A stretch of 64,000 nt of DNA from Fodinisporobacter ferrooxydans (GCF_022818495.1 NZ_CP089291.1:2311501-2375500), one strand, 5' to 3'; counted from the first letter of the stretch, positions 1 to 8,620 are shown. The notes: generated by a model not told the origin, from the sequence alone. Program-made: numbers and translations.

Positions 1-1
1 T

Positions 2-391
2 GAAGTCATACAAATTCTTAAAAATTATTCCTGGCACGGAAACGTTCGTCAGTTATCCAATCTTGTTGAACGGATGATCGTAACAATACCTGATTCCTAC
101 ATTCAGCAAATGCATTTGCCTGAAGATTATATACAGGACATTTCAGCGGCAGATCATTCGGTACATTCTGAACGCCAGGCAACAAATACGGCGGCTTCCA
201 ATCCCGAGCCAACAATAAGCGAAAGGGAACCGAAGGAAAACATGAACGCATTCGGCGCAATGGAACGCGATTTGTTGATTCGGACGCTTACGCAACATGG
301 TTCCGTTCGTAAAGCAGGACAAGCATTGGGAGTTTCACATACCACGATCATAAAGAAAATGAGAAAATATGGAATTGAACGGAATCGTTAA
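2..391 (+). CDS. Sigma-54-dependent transcriptional activator, C-terminal part (partial)
   Basis: Only the last ~129 residues are inside the window; the frame is open from base 2. The motif NYSWHGNVRQLSNLVER near the edge matches the end of the AAA+ domain of sigma-54 enhancer-binding proteins (consensus Y.WPGNVREL.N..ER). After a variable linker the protein ends with a helix-turn-helix (VRKAGQALGVSHTTIIKKM) of the TyrR/Fis-like kind that reads upstream enhancer sites. Such activators hydrolyse ATP to open sigma-54 promoters and often control adjacent catabolic genes. The lar genes start 62 bases downstream on the same strand, so control of lactate racemization or a related pathway is plausible but inferred. 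The sensor domain lies outside the window, so the signal is unknown. Confidence 0.85.
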   Translation, partial: EVIQILKNYSWHGNVRQLSNLVERMIVTIPDSYIQQMHLPEDYIQDISAADHSVHSERQATNTAASNPEPTISEREPKENMNAFGAMERDLLIRTLTQHGSVRKAGQALGVSHTTIIKKMRKYGIERNR

Positions 392-453
392 CCCCGAATA
401 TTCGATTTCATTCGATACGTCAGCGAGATATTCCATCACAGGGGGAATCAATC

Positions 454-1203
454 ATGGATATAAAAGACATTTTGAACCGTTTCCAAAACGGGCAACTTTC
501 CATTGAACAAGCAGAGACGGAAATTCACGGTTTCGAAGATATTGGATTTAGTAAAATCGATTATGCAAGAGAATCGCGCACGGGGCATCCGGAAGTCATA
601 TTTGGGCTCAATAAGACACCGGAACAAGTGCAAATCATTTTTGAACGCTTATATAAAAAACATGGGAAAGTTATGGTTACAAGAGCAACAGAACAGATGG
701 CGGACCTGGTAAAAAAAATAGCGCCGGAAGCAACATATGACCACATGTCCCGCCTGCTTACGGCAGGCAGCAGTGTAGTTCGTTTTCCCGGTACTGTTGC
801 CGTTGTGTCTGCCGGAACTGCTGATATGCCTGTTGCAGAAGAGGCGGCACAAGTGGCCGAATGGATGGGCAGCGAAGTTGATCGAATCTATGATGTCGGT
901 GTTGCGGGCATTGATCGGCTTTTGGCGAACCGCGAGCGAATTCAGAACGCTACAATAATCATTGTCGTAGCAGGCATGGAAGGTGCTCTTGCCAGTGTCG
1001 TGGGTGGGCTTGTTCGTCATCCTGTAATTGCAGTGCCGACAAGTGTTGGATATGGCGCCCACTTTTTTGGCATGACACCGTTACTCTCCATGTTGTCCTC
1101 ATGTGCATCCGGCATAACGGTAGTGAACATCGATAACGGTTTTGGCGCGGCAGTTGCGGCATCGATGATTCAACAAACGATTTTGGAGGTGTTGAACCGA
1201 TGA
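454..1203 (+). CDS. larB: Nickel pincer cofactor biosynthesis protein LarB
   Basis: 249 residues, the usual LarB length. LarB is known to carboxylate the pyridinium ring of nicotinic acid adenine dinucleotide and to hydrolyse the phosphoanhydride, giving pyridinium-3,5-biscarboxylic acid mononucleotide, the first step to the nickel-pincer nucleotide of lactate racemase. The C-terminal half is PurE-like, with the glycine-rich stretch VVAGMEGALASVVGGL and the following PVIAVPTSVGYG, typical of AIR-carboxylase-related folds. The ATG is preceded by GGGGGAATC. Its stop overlaps the larC start (ATGA, 1200-1203), so the two are translationally coupled. Neither larE nor larA is in this window. Confidence 0.9.
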   Translation: MDIKDILNRFQNGQLSIEQAETEIHGFEDIGFSKIDYARESRTGHPEVIFGLNKTPEQVQIIFERLYKKHGKVMVTRATEQMADLVKKIAPEATYDHMSRLLTAGSSVVRFPGTVAVVSAGTADMPVAEEAAQVAEWMGSEVDRIYDVGVAGIDRLLANRERIQNATIIIVVAGMEGALASVVGGLVRHPVIAVPTSVGYGAHFFGMTPLLSMLSSCASGITVVNIDNGFGAAVAASMIQQTILEVLNR

Positions 1204-2608
1204 GAACATTATATTTGGATTGCATATCCGGGGTTAGCGGTGATATGCTGCTCGCTGCACTGATTGATTTGGGTGCAGATCTTGCTTATATCGATAACTA
1301 TTTAAAATCGCTCCCTATCGATCCTTTCGCGTTATCGATTGAAACAGTAAATAAACGGGGCATTTCGGCAAATCAATTAATCATTGAATTAGAGGAAAAT
1401 GACCACCATCATGACCACCATCATGATCATCACCATGATCACAACCATGATCATCACCATGACCATCACCATGACCATCACCATGACCATCACCATGACC
1501 ATCACCATGATCACAACCATGATCATCACCATGATCATCACCATGATCACCACCGGCGGGCGGCGGATATCCTGTCCATGATCGAGACAAGCGACTTGCC
1601 GCAGCGTGTAAAAGAGCGGAGTCTGAATATTTTCCGGGCAATAGCAGAAGCTGAGGGTAAAATTCACGGAATGGATCCGAAAGACGTTCATTTTCATGAG
1701 GTTGGGGCAATGGATTCCATTATTGACGTTATCGGCATTTGCCTGGCGCTGGAACATTTGGAGATCGATACAATCTACGCATCTCCTGTACCGACTGGCA
1801 AAGGAAAGGTTCGCATGGCACATGGATTGTATCCGATTCCGGCACCGGCAACGGCAGAATTATTGATTGGCATCCCCTTGGCTGATTTGGATGTAATGGG
1901 AGAATTGACGACTCCAACAGGCGCCGGCGTTTTGAAAGCACTCGTGACAGACTTTGTGCCAATCGGTTCCATGGTCATTCAAAAAATCGGATATGGAGCG
2001 GGTATGAAAGAATTTGATCATCCCAATGTTTTGCGGGCGATGTTGATAGAAAAAAAAAACTAGAGGATCAAGGTCAGACAGTATACAATCCCGATCATCA
2101 AAGTCAGACAGTACACTATCCCGATCATCAAGAACAACCACAGAATCATTTGGATTCCAGCACTGGAATGGAGTCGATTTGCATTTTAGAAGCACAGATT
2201 GACGACAGCAGCGGTGAGATGATGGGGTATGCAATGGAGCGGCTGTTTGCGGCCGGAGCCCTCGATGTATATTACACACCTGTCTATATGAAAAAAAATC
2301 GTCCAGGTGTGTTGATTTCTGTTCTTGTGCTGGAAGATCATGCGAATCGCTGTGAAGAGATCCTATTGATGGAAACAACGACAATAGGTGTCAGGCGTAG
2401 CATCTGGAAGCGCAGGAAATTGGACAGGCGCATTGTGACTGTTGCAACATCCTTTGGAGAAATTCGAATCAAGCAGGCATTATGGAATGGCCGAATTGTA
2501 AATCAGGCTCCGGAATATGAAGATGTGGCGCAGGCTTCCAGGAAACACTGTGCACCGTTTAAAGTTATCTATTGGGATGCCATGAAATATGGAGAAATTG
2601 AAGAGTAA
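1200..2608 (+). CDS. larC: Nickel insertion protein LarC, two frames joined by a -1 frameshift (larC1 1200-2063, larC2 to 2608)
   Basis: LarC inserts nickel into the pincer cofactor, using CTP. The first frame (287 codons) begins with RTLYLDCISGVSGDML, the LarC N-terminus, and ends at TAG 2061-2063 directly after a run of ten A (2050-2059). The second frame is -1 relative to the first and is open from before that run to TAA 2608. It encodes the LarC C-terminal domain (ILEAQIDDSSGEMMG, AGALDVYYTPVYMKKNRPG). No ribosome site precedes the earliest start of the second frame (TTG 2150), so slippage on the A run is the natural reading. The lar operon of Lactiplantibacillus plantarum is known to use larC1/larC2 frameshifting. 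Residues ~67-118 are a His/Asp repeat that may bind nickel. A sequencing error in the homopolymer is the main alternative. Confidence 0.85.
1399..1552 (+). repeat. Minisatellite coding for a His/Asp-rich metal-binding tract in larC
   Basis: About 150 bases built from variants of a 12-base unit (accatcaccatg, with gatcac and aac substitutions), always in frame, giving HDHH units with two Asn interruptions. Wobble differences between units (cat/cac, gac/gat) show an old, partly diverged array rather than one recent expansion. Poly-His stretches in nickel metallochaperones such as HypB are known to store nickel; here the role is inferred. Confidence 0.9.
2050..2063 (+). other. Putative -1 frameshift/slippage site (A10) and first-frame stop of larC
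   Basis: Ten consecutive A (2050-2059) read as GAA AAA AAA AAC, then TAG. A one-base backward slip gives CTA GAG in the -1 frame, which is open through the LarC C-terminal domain. Both ribosomal slippage and RNA-polymerase slippage on A10 would produce the fused protein. Confidence 0.7.
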
Positions 2609-2615
2609 AATATGG

Positions 2616-2640
2616 GGCATATCCAGAGGATATGCCTTTT
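2616..2640 (+). terminator. Rho-independent terminator after larC
   Basis: Perfect 9-bp stem GGCATATCC / GGATATGCC with loop AGA, followed by TTTT, 8 bases after the larC stop. Confidence 0.8.
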
Positions 2641-2757
2641 GAACTGAAAACAGATAATCAAAATCAGATGTCGTTTAGAAATACACAACAAGCCTCTTGT
2701 CACAGCAGATGTGAATGATGCGCTTGTTTAATTATGAAAAATTTGTGTCAACCGCTT

Positions 2758-2785
2758 AAAAACTATAGTTAAATCTATAGTTTTT
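2758..2785. repeat. AT-rich perfect inverted repeat
   Basis: AAAAACTATAG (2758-2768) and CTATAGTTTTT (2775-2785) form an 11-bp palindrome around TTAAAT. It may be a bidirectional terminator or an operator for the following DUF420 gene; the sequence alone does not decide. Confidence 0.5.
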
Positions 2786-2898
2786 GCTTGCTTATTCAAA
2801 GAATGATTTGATAGTATAAATAACAATGTGAAAATCTTTATTACATAAATGTATTTGGATTTGCATTAAATTCTATGTGGAAAAGAAGGTAGCAGACG

Positions 2899-3354
2899 GT
2901 GAATGCCATTCCTTACATAAACGAAGCATGTATCCTGTTAAGTGCAGTTTCCATGGCGATTGGCTGGAGACAAATCCGCGCCAAACGAATGCAAGCACAT
3001 AAATTTTTTATGCTGCTTGGTACAGTTTTGGCAGCGTTATTTTTTATCGGTTATGCAGTAAAGACCGTTGTAATCGGTGATACGATGTTTGGCGGACCTG
3101 CTCCCTTGCGCACGCCTTATCAAATCTTTTTGCAAATGCACTCCATTCTCGCTACGGTCGCCGCCGTTTTGGGAATCGTCACACTGCGGTTCGCGTTTAC
3201 TGCTGCATTTGGAAAACATAAAAAAATCGGCCCTTGGACCGTTGTGATCTGGTTTATAACAACAATCAGCGGGTTAGCTGTTTTCCTTATGTTGTATGTG
3301 ATATTTCCACCGGGTCCCACGACAAATGTATTTCATGCATGGTTTGGTAAATAA
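2899..3354 (+). CDS. DUF420 (CtaM/YozB-like) membrane protein
   Basis: 151 residues with about five hydrophobic segments and the DUF420 pattern: conserved HKFFM after helix 1 (AKRMQAHKFFM) and the H(S) in the helix after the PYQIFLQMHS loop. Family members sit next to heme-copper oxidase genes; CtaM of Staphylococcus aureus is needed for function of the aa3-type quinol oxidase. Here it lies about 370 bases ahead of qoxABCD on the same strand, supporting a role in assembly or maturation of that enzyme. Start GTG 2899 follows AAAGAAGGT. Confidence 0.8.
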   Translation: MNAIPYINEACILLSAVSMAIGWRQIRAKRMQAHKFFMLLGTVLAALFFIGYAVKTVVIGDTMFGGPAPLRTPYQIFLQMHSILATVAAVLGIVTLRFAFTAAFGKHKKIGPWTVVIWFITTISGLAVFLMLYVIFPPGPTTNVFHAWFGK

Positions 3355-3722
3355 GCGTCGGGATTGCAATGTTCAAAAAAAGTTCAGAAAATATCAAGTG
3401 ACACATAACGATGTATACTGTTCTATAAAACGATTTTCATCCATTTTCATCCTATTCAACTTGCAGTAGGTATTTTTGCCTGCTTTCTCCCTGAATCAAC
3501 CACCCTAGAATCCACCCAATGAAGCAATGAAATCGATGTATAAATGATGAACAGCAGGTAAAAAATACCTACTATGTGAATTATTTTTGACAAAAACGGA
3601 TAAACATGTGAAAGTTCTGTGACAAATAATTGAATATGGGACTTTAGTGTGATACATTTCACTTTGTGAACTGATTGAAACCATTATTATGATGGAAAGT
3701 TTATTGAAAGGAGAGAGCAACT
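3355..3722. other. Intergenic region: long imperfect inverted repeat and qox promoter
   Basis: 368 bases without a convincing gene. GTAGGTATTTTTGCCTGC (3466-3483) and GCAGGTAAAAAATACCTAC (3554-3572) are near-complementary arms around ~70 bases. Further on there is a Fnr-type palindrome and a likely promoter for qoxA, listed separately. Confidence 0.6.
3648..3690 (+). promoter_or_regulatory. Fnr/Crp-type box and predicted qoxA promoter
   Basis: TGTGA (3648-3652), six bases, TCACT (3659-3663): this matches the Bacillus Fnr consensus TGTGA-N6-TCACT. A TATTAT -10-like hexamer lies at 3685-3690. With a start point about seven bases later (~3697), the box centre (3655.5) falls near -41.5, the class II activator position. 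The -10 choice is an inference. Confidence 0.5.
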
Positions 3723-4658
3723 TTGAAACTGCGTACGCTACTGAGTCGTATGAAATGGTTTTTTACAGTAGCATTGGCGACAGTGATGTTGACAGGTTGC
3801 AATGGGCAATTTGTTGTTTTGGATCCAAAAGGTCCTGTCGGAAAGCAAGAATTGGATTTGATTATTCTGTCAACTGTACTCACTTTGATCGTCATCATAC
3901 CTGTATTGATCATGCTTTGGATTTTTGTTGCGAAATATCGCGACAAGCCAGGTAACAAAGCTCCTTACAAACCAGAGTGGGAGGACAACAAGACACTTGA
4001 AATCATCTGGTGGGGGATTCCGATTGTTATTATTGGCATTCTAGGCGTCTATACTGCCAAGACGACATTTGCATTGACAAAACCGCCTGTTCAAAATGTA
4101 GCGCCGATTACCATACAGGTGACTAGCCTTGACTGGAAATGGTTGTTTCAGTATCCGGGCCAGAAAATCGCTACAGTCAATTATGTTGAAATTCCTGCAG
4201 GAGTGCCGGTCAATTTTGTTTTGACTTCAGATGCGCCGGTAAACTCATTCTGGGTACCGCAATTGGGCGGACAGGAGTATACGATGCCAGGTATGGCACT
4301 TACCTTATGGCTGCAAGCAGACAAACCGGGAAGCTATCTGGGCATGGGTGCGAACTTTACGGGTGAAGGATTTGCTCATATGCGTTTCCATGTGATCGCA
4401 AAACCGCAGTCTGACTTTAATGCTTGGGTTAACCACGTGAAACAGACCGCTCCTGCGTTGACAAAAGCAGGATACCAAAACTTGACTCAGCCGAGCGTAA
4501 CGGATCAGATGTCGTTCTCATCGTATCCGGATGGTTTGTTCGAAGCGACGGTCAACAAAAACGGCGGAATCTATATGCCGATGCAACAAGGCAATATGAA
4601 GAAAGAAGATACGCCTGCTGATAACAACGCGATGAAGAATATGAAGATGGGTCAATAA
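3723..4658 (+). CDS. qoxA: Menaquinol oxidase (aa3/bo3 type) subunit II
   Basis: 311 residues. The signal peptide ends in a lipobox (LTGC, Cys ~26), so it is a lipoprotein; two membrane helices (~43-65 and ~90-110) precede a cupredoxin domain outside the membrane. The CuA-binding region of cytochrome c oxidases (two Cys, His, Met) is replaced by GANFTGEGFAHMRF, with no cysteines, which marks a quinol oxidase. VTSLDWKWLFQYP is the conserved subunit II core. The C-terminus is Met- and Asn-rich (MPMQQGNMKK...MKNMKMGQ). Start TTG 3723 follows AAAGGAGAG with 6-base spacing. First gene of a tight four-subunit operon. Confidence 0.93.
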   Translation: MKLRTLLSRMKWFFTVALATVMLTGCNGQFVVLDPKGPVGKQELDLIILSTVLTLIVIIPVLIMLWIFVAKYRDKPGNKAPYKPEWEDNKTLEIIWWGIPIVIIGILGVYTAKTTFALTKPPVQNVAPITIQVTSLDWKWLFQYPGQKIATVNYVEIPAGVPVNFVLTSDAPVNSFWVPQLGGQEYTMPGMALTLWLQADKPGSYLGMGANFTGEGFAHMRFHVIAKPQSDFNAWVNHVKQTAPALTKAGYQNLTQPSVTDQMSFSSYPDGLFEATVNKNGGIYMPMQQGNMKKEDTPADNNAMKNMKMGQ

Positions 4659-4679
4659 TAAGAGGAAGGGGGACTATCC

Positions 4680-6647
4680 ATGCTTGAAAGCATAAAAACC
4701 TTTGCGTCACACTTTTTCGTGACGGGAGATCCGATGATTTACGGCGCCGATGCCTCGATTGTTTTGGTAACGGTTGCGATTTTATTTGTACTGACTTACT
4801 TTAAAAAATGGCGCTGGTTGTGGGATGAGTGGCTGACAACGGTCGATCATAAAAAAATCGGCATCATGTATGCCCTCGCCGCAATTTTGATGTTGTTCCG
4901 AGGCGGTGTCGATGCATTATTGATGCGTACACAGTTGGCGTTTCCAAATATGCATTTTTTGCAAGCGGAGCACTATAACCAGATTTTCACGACACACGGC
5001 ACGATTATGATTCTCTTTATGGCGATGCCGTTGATGTTTGCCTTTTTTAACATTGTTGTACCATTGCAGATCGGGGCGCGCGACGTTGCGTATCCATACC
5101 TGAATGCAGTCAGTTTCTGGTTGTTCTTCTTTGGTGCGATGCTATTGAACTTGTCATTTGTCATCGGAGGTTCTCCGGATGCAGGCTGGGTCAGTTATCC
5201 GCCGCTCTCGGAACTGGCGTTTGACAAAGGGCCTGGAGAAAACTTTTATCTGTTGTCGATTTCGATTTCCGGTATCGGAAGTCTTGCGACAGGGATCAAC
5301 TTTATGGTGACGATTTTGAAAATGCGCGCACCAGGCATGAAATTGATGGATATGCCGTTGTTTACATGGTCGATCCTTGCTACATGCATCATTATCATTT
5401 TTGCGTTTCCTGTATTGACAATCGCTCTTGCGTTATTGTTCATCGACCGATTGGCCGGAGCACATTTCTTTACGATGTTGCATGGCGGGAACCCGATGAT
5501 GTTTATCAACTTGTTCTGGATGTGGGGACACCCGGAAGTATATATCGTGGTACTTCCTGCGTTCGGAATTTACTCGGAAGTTGTAAGTACATTCGCAAAG
5601 AAAAGAATCTTTGGATATAAATCGATGGTTGCTTCGATGATGTTGATTAGTATCATCAGTTATTTTACGTGGACACACCACTTCTTTACCATGGGATCGG
5701 GCGCCGATGTCAATACGTTCTTTGCCATATCGACGATGGCGATCGGAGTACCAACAGGTGTGAAAGTGTTTAACTGGTTGTTTACCATGTATCGCGGGCG
5801 AATTCGATTGACACTGCCGATGCTATGGACGATTGCGTTTGTTCCGTGTTTTGCAATCGGGGGGGCTACCGGTGTCATGTTGGCAGTTGCTCCGGCAGAC
5901 TACCAATATCACAACAGCTATTTCTTGATCGCACACTTCCACCAAGTGTTAATCGGTGGCGTCGTATTCGGATATTTTGCCGGTCTTTATTATTGGTGGC
6001 CCAAAATGTTCGGGCATGTATTGAATGAAAAATTGGGAAGATGGTCGTTCTGGTTCTGGAACATCGGTTTCTATGTATGTTTCATGCCTCAGTACGCGTT
6101 AGGTTTTATGGGAATGACACGTCGCCTTTACACATATCCGCATGGTTTAGGATGGTCATCCTTGAACCTTGTTTCGACAATCGGAGCATTCATGATGGGA
6201 ATCGGATTCCTTTTCCAAGGTGCGCAAATCTTGCATGGAATCAAATTTGGCAAACGGGATACCACAGGTGACCCGTGGGACGGACGTACTCTTGAGTGGT
6301 CATTGCCATCTCCGGCGCCGCATTACAACTTTGCGACAATTCCGCAAATTAAAGGCAGAGACGCTTGGTGGACAATGAAGGAAGAAATGAAACAGCCCGG
6401 ATACAAGAAAGAGCCTGTTCATATTGAGCCGATTCATATGCCGAAAAGTTCCGGACGTCCATTTATCATGTCGGTATTTTTCTTTATTGCAGGATTTGGC
6501 TTGACATTTGACTGGATTTGGATGGGTGTAATCGGAGCGATTGGCGTAGGAATTACATTGCTTGCCCGTTCCTTTGAGTACGATACCGATTACTATGTTC
6601 CGGTCGATGAAATCGAACGCACCGAAGCAGCACTGGGGAGGTTATAA
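4680..6647 (+). CDS. qoxB: Menaquinol oxidase subunit I (heme-copper catalytic subunit)
   Basis: 655 residues with the ~14 membrane helices of the QoxB/CyoB group. Visible ligands: THGTIM (low-spin heme His), GHPEVY (CuB His, proton-channel Glu and the crosslinked Tyr), THHFFTMG (two CuB His) and AHFHQV (heme ligands). The HPEVY Glu marks a type A proton-pumping oxidase. The enzyme reduces O2 to water with electrons from menaquinol. Starts 21 bases after qoxA, with GAGGAAGGGGG ahead of the ATG. Heme type (A or O) cannot be told from sequence; ctaB is downstream but no heme A synthase gene (ctaA) is in the window. Confidence 0.96.
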   Translation: MLESIKTFASHFFVTGDPMIYGADASIVLVTVAILFVLTYFKKWRWLWDEWLTTVDHKKIGIMYALAAILMLFRGGVDALLMRTQLAFPNMHFLQAEHYNQIFTTHGTIMILFMAMPLMFAFFNIVVPLQIGARDVAYPYLNAVSFWLFFFGAMLLNLSFVIGGSPDAGWVSYPPLSELAFDKGPGENFYLLSISISGIGSLATGINFMVTILKMRAPGMKLMDMPLFTWSILATCIIIIFAFPVLTIALALLFIDRLAGAHFFTMLHGGNPMMFINLFWMWGHPEVYIVVLPAFGIYSEVVSTFAKKRIFGYKSMVASMMLISIISYFTWTHHFFTMGSGADVNTFFAISTMAIGVPTGVKVFNWLFTMYRGRIRLTLPMLWTIAFVPCFAIGGATGVMLAVAPADYQYHNSYFLIAHFHQVLIGGVVFGYFAGLYYWWPKMFGHVLNEKLGRWSFWFWNIGFYVCFMPQYALGFMGMTRRLYTYPHGLGWSSLNLVSTIGAFMMGIGFLFQGAQILHGIKFGKRDTTGDPWDGRTLEWSLPSPAPHYNFATIPQIKGRDAWWTMKEEMKQPGYKKEPVHIEPIHMPKSSGRPFIMSVFFFIAGFGLTFDWIWMGVIGAIGVGITLLARSFEYDTDYYVPVDEIERTEAALGRL

Positions 6648-6648
6648 A

Positions 6649-7278
6649 ATGGCAGAGGTTATATCCCAGCCTGTCGGACATCAACACGGACATGATCACG
6701 CACATGGACATGTAGACCAGGAATCCCTGAAAATATTGGGATTCTGGATCTTCCTTGTGACGGACTGCTTGCTGTTTGGAACATTGTTTGCAACGTTTAT
6801 CGTCCTTCGAACACATACGGACGGCGGACCGACAGGCAAAGAAATTTTTGATATCCCAACGTTTATTGCAGAAACGTTTATCCTTTTGACAAGCAGCTTT
6901 ACAAGTGGTCTTGCTACATTGGAAATGCGCAAAAACAACGGCAGCGTACAGCGGTTGATCGGATGGCTAATCGTTACATGGATTCTCGGTGCTGCGTTCG
7001 TTGGCTTGGAAATCAAGGAATTTACCCATTTGGCGCTTGATGGCGCAACGATTTCCCGCAGTGCGTTTCTCTCCGGATTCTTTACATTGGTAGGAACTCA
7101 CGGTCTGCACGTATCCGTCGGTCTGATCTGGATGTTGGCATTGATGATTCAGGTAGGCCGTTACGGTTTTACTGCCGTTACCAAACGGAAGATTTATATC
7201 GTTGGTTTGTACTGGCACTTCCTTGATGCAGTCTGGATTTTCCTGTTCACAGTTGTTTATCTGATTGGGGTGATGTAA
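6649..7278 (+). CDS. qoxC: Menaquinol oxidase subunit III
   Basis: 209 residues from the ATG at 6649, chosen because GGGGAGG ends 7 bases before it; the frame is open further upstream inside qoxB but without a better start. Five membrane helices of the CoxC/CyoC family with GFWIFLVTDCLLFGT near the start and THGLHVSVGLIW in the fourth helix. Residues ~9-24 are a His-rich cytoplasmic head (GHQHGHDHAHGH). Subunit III stabilises the catalytic core and proton uptake. Confidence 0.93.
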   Translation: MAEVISQPVGHQHGHDHAHGHVDQESLKILGFWIFLVTDCLLFGTLFATFIVLRTHTDGGPTGKEIFDIPTFIAETFILLTSSFTSGLATLEMRKNNGSVQRLIGWLIVTWILGAAFVGLEIKEFTHLALDGATISRSAFLSGFFTLVGTHGLHVSVGLIWMLALMIQVGRYGFTAVTKRKIYIVGLYWHFLDAVWIFLFTVVYLIGVM

Positions 7279-7280
7279 GA

Positions 7281-7622
7281 ATGGCAGGCGGACAACAGCA
7301 TACTGCAAATTCGGACCATGAGAATCATGGAGATCATGGATCACCGAAACTCTATATTATTGGTTATATTTTATCGATTGTCCTGACGATTATTCCGTTG
7401 GTGCTTGTTTTAAACCATGTGATGAGCGGTGTGCCATTGGTTGCGACGATTACGATCATGGCAATTCTGCAGTTTTTGATTCAGTTGTTCTTCTTCATGC
7501 ATATTACTGAAGGAGAAAAACCGGCGTACCATGTCATGACATTGGCACTGGGCGTCATCATGGTATTTACCATAGTGGCCGGTTCCGCATGGATTATGAC
7601 ATTTAATGCTTCCGTTTCGTAG
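7281..7622 (+). CDS. qoxD: Menaquinol oxidase subunit IV
   Basis: 113 residues, three membrane helices, CyoD/QoxD family (LQFLIQLFFFMHI is the conserved second-helix motif). The start lies 2 bases after the qoxC stop, and the ribosome site is inside the end of qoxC. The N-terminus is again His/Asp/Asn-rich (HENHGDHG). Role: small stabilising subunit of the oxidase. Confidence 0.92.
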   Translation: MAGGQQHTANSDHENHGDHGSPKLYIIGYILSIVLTIIPLVLVLNHVMSGVPLVATITIMAILQFLIQLFFFMHITEGEKPAYHVMTLALGVIMVFTIVAGSAWIMTFNASVS

Positions 7623-7693
7623 TTGGACACATGTACGAAGCAGTGATACGATATATACGGGTTTTACACTTAATTAGAAAGGAGTGTCGGGCA

Positions 7694-8620
7694 ATGTCAG
7701 TTTCACAACAAGAGTTGCTGCAGCCGATTGAACGCAGTATTCCTTCTTCCAGCTCGATGCTTCAAACCATGCAAGCGTATATTGCATTGACAAAGCCAAG
7801 GATATTGGTGATGTTGGTATTTACTTCTCTCTGTGCGGCGTTTGTCGCACAGAGAGGTTTGCCCAATATCGGCAAAACTCTCGCCATGCTGATCGGCCTT
7901 TGGTTGTCATCCGGCGGTTCTGCCGCAATCAACATGTGGTATGATCGGGATATTGACGCGATGATGAAACGTACGAAAAATCGCCCGATTCCTTTGGGCC
8001 TTGTAGAACCGCTACCTGCATTTTGGTTTGGAATTTTATTGGGTGTATTGTCTTTTATTGAACTCTATGCATTTGTAAATCTTTTAACGGCTTGTTTATC
8101 GTTACTCGGTTATATCTATTACGCTGTCATCTATACGATGTGGCTCAAAAGAAGCACACCACAGAACATCGTAATCGGTGGTGGAGCAGGTGCCATGCCA
8201 GCTTTGATCGGTTGGTCAGCCGTTACGGGACAATTAAGCATTGCGCCGATCCTGATGTTCTTGATCGTCTTTTTATGGACGCCTCCGCACTTTTGGGCAC
8301 TCGCTTTATATAAAAACGAAGATTATACGCGGGCCGGCATTCCCATGATGCCTGTCGTTAAAGGACCGCGTGCAACAAAACGCCAAAGTGTCATGTACGC
8401 AGTGTTGCTGCTTCTTTGTTCGGTAGCCCTTTATTTTACTGGCGCAGTCGGGGCGATCTATCTGATTGCAGCACTTGCCTTAGGCATAGCGTTTCTCGTA
8501 TATAATGTGTTTTTATTTTTTGAAAATGACGATGAATTTGTTTGGGCAAAACGCACATTTTTTAGCTCATTGATGTATTTGCCTGTTCTTTTTACGTTTA
8601 TGGTTCTTGGTGCGTTTTAA
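7694..8620 (+). CDS. ctaB: Protoheme IX farnesyltransferase
   Basis: UbiA-family membrane prenyltransferase of 308 residues that turns heme B into heme O, the precursor of heme A used by aa3 oxidases. Asp-rich site 1 is NMWYDRDIDAMMKRTKNRP; the second conserved segment is WTPPHFWALALYKNEDY. Start ATG 7694 is chosen because AAAGGAGT (7678-7685) is well spaced; an upstream in-frame ATG at 7631 has no such site. It is the last gene of the oxidase block, followed by a terminator. Confidence 0.93.
   Translation: MSVSQQELLQPIERSIPSSSSMLQTMQAYIALTKPRILVMLVFTSLCAAFVAQRGLPNIGKTLAMLIGLWLSSGGSAAINMWYDRDIDAMMKRTKNRPIPLGLVEPLPAFWFGILLGVLSFIELYAFVNLLTACLSLLGYIYYAVIYTMWLKRSTPQNIVIGGGAGAMPALIGWSAVTGQLSIAPILMFLIVFLWTPPHFWALALYKNEDYTRAGIPMMPVVKGPRATKRQSVMYAVLLLLCSVALYFTGAVGAIYLIAALALGIAFLVYNVFLFFENDDEFVWAKRTFFSSLMYLPVLFTFMVLGAF

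Noticed and set aside
1399-1552. CRISPR-like regular repeats
   Set aside because: The repeats are contiguous 12-base coding units without spacers, in frame with larC.
1389-1823. 144-codon minus-strand frame across the larC repeat (MVMVMIMV-rich)
   Set aside because: Antisense of the His/Asp repeat; a composition artefact.
2150-2608. Separate larC2 gene with its own start
   Set aside because: No ribosome site at TTG 2150 and the frame is open upstream to the A10 run; a frameshifted fusion fits better.
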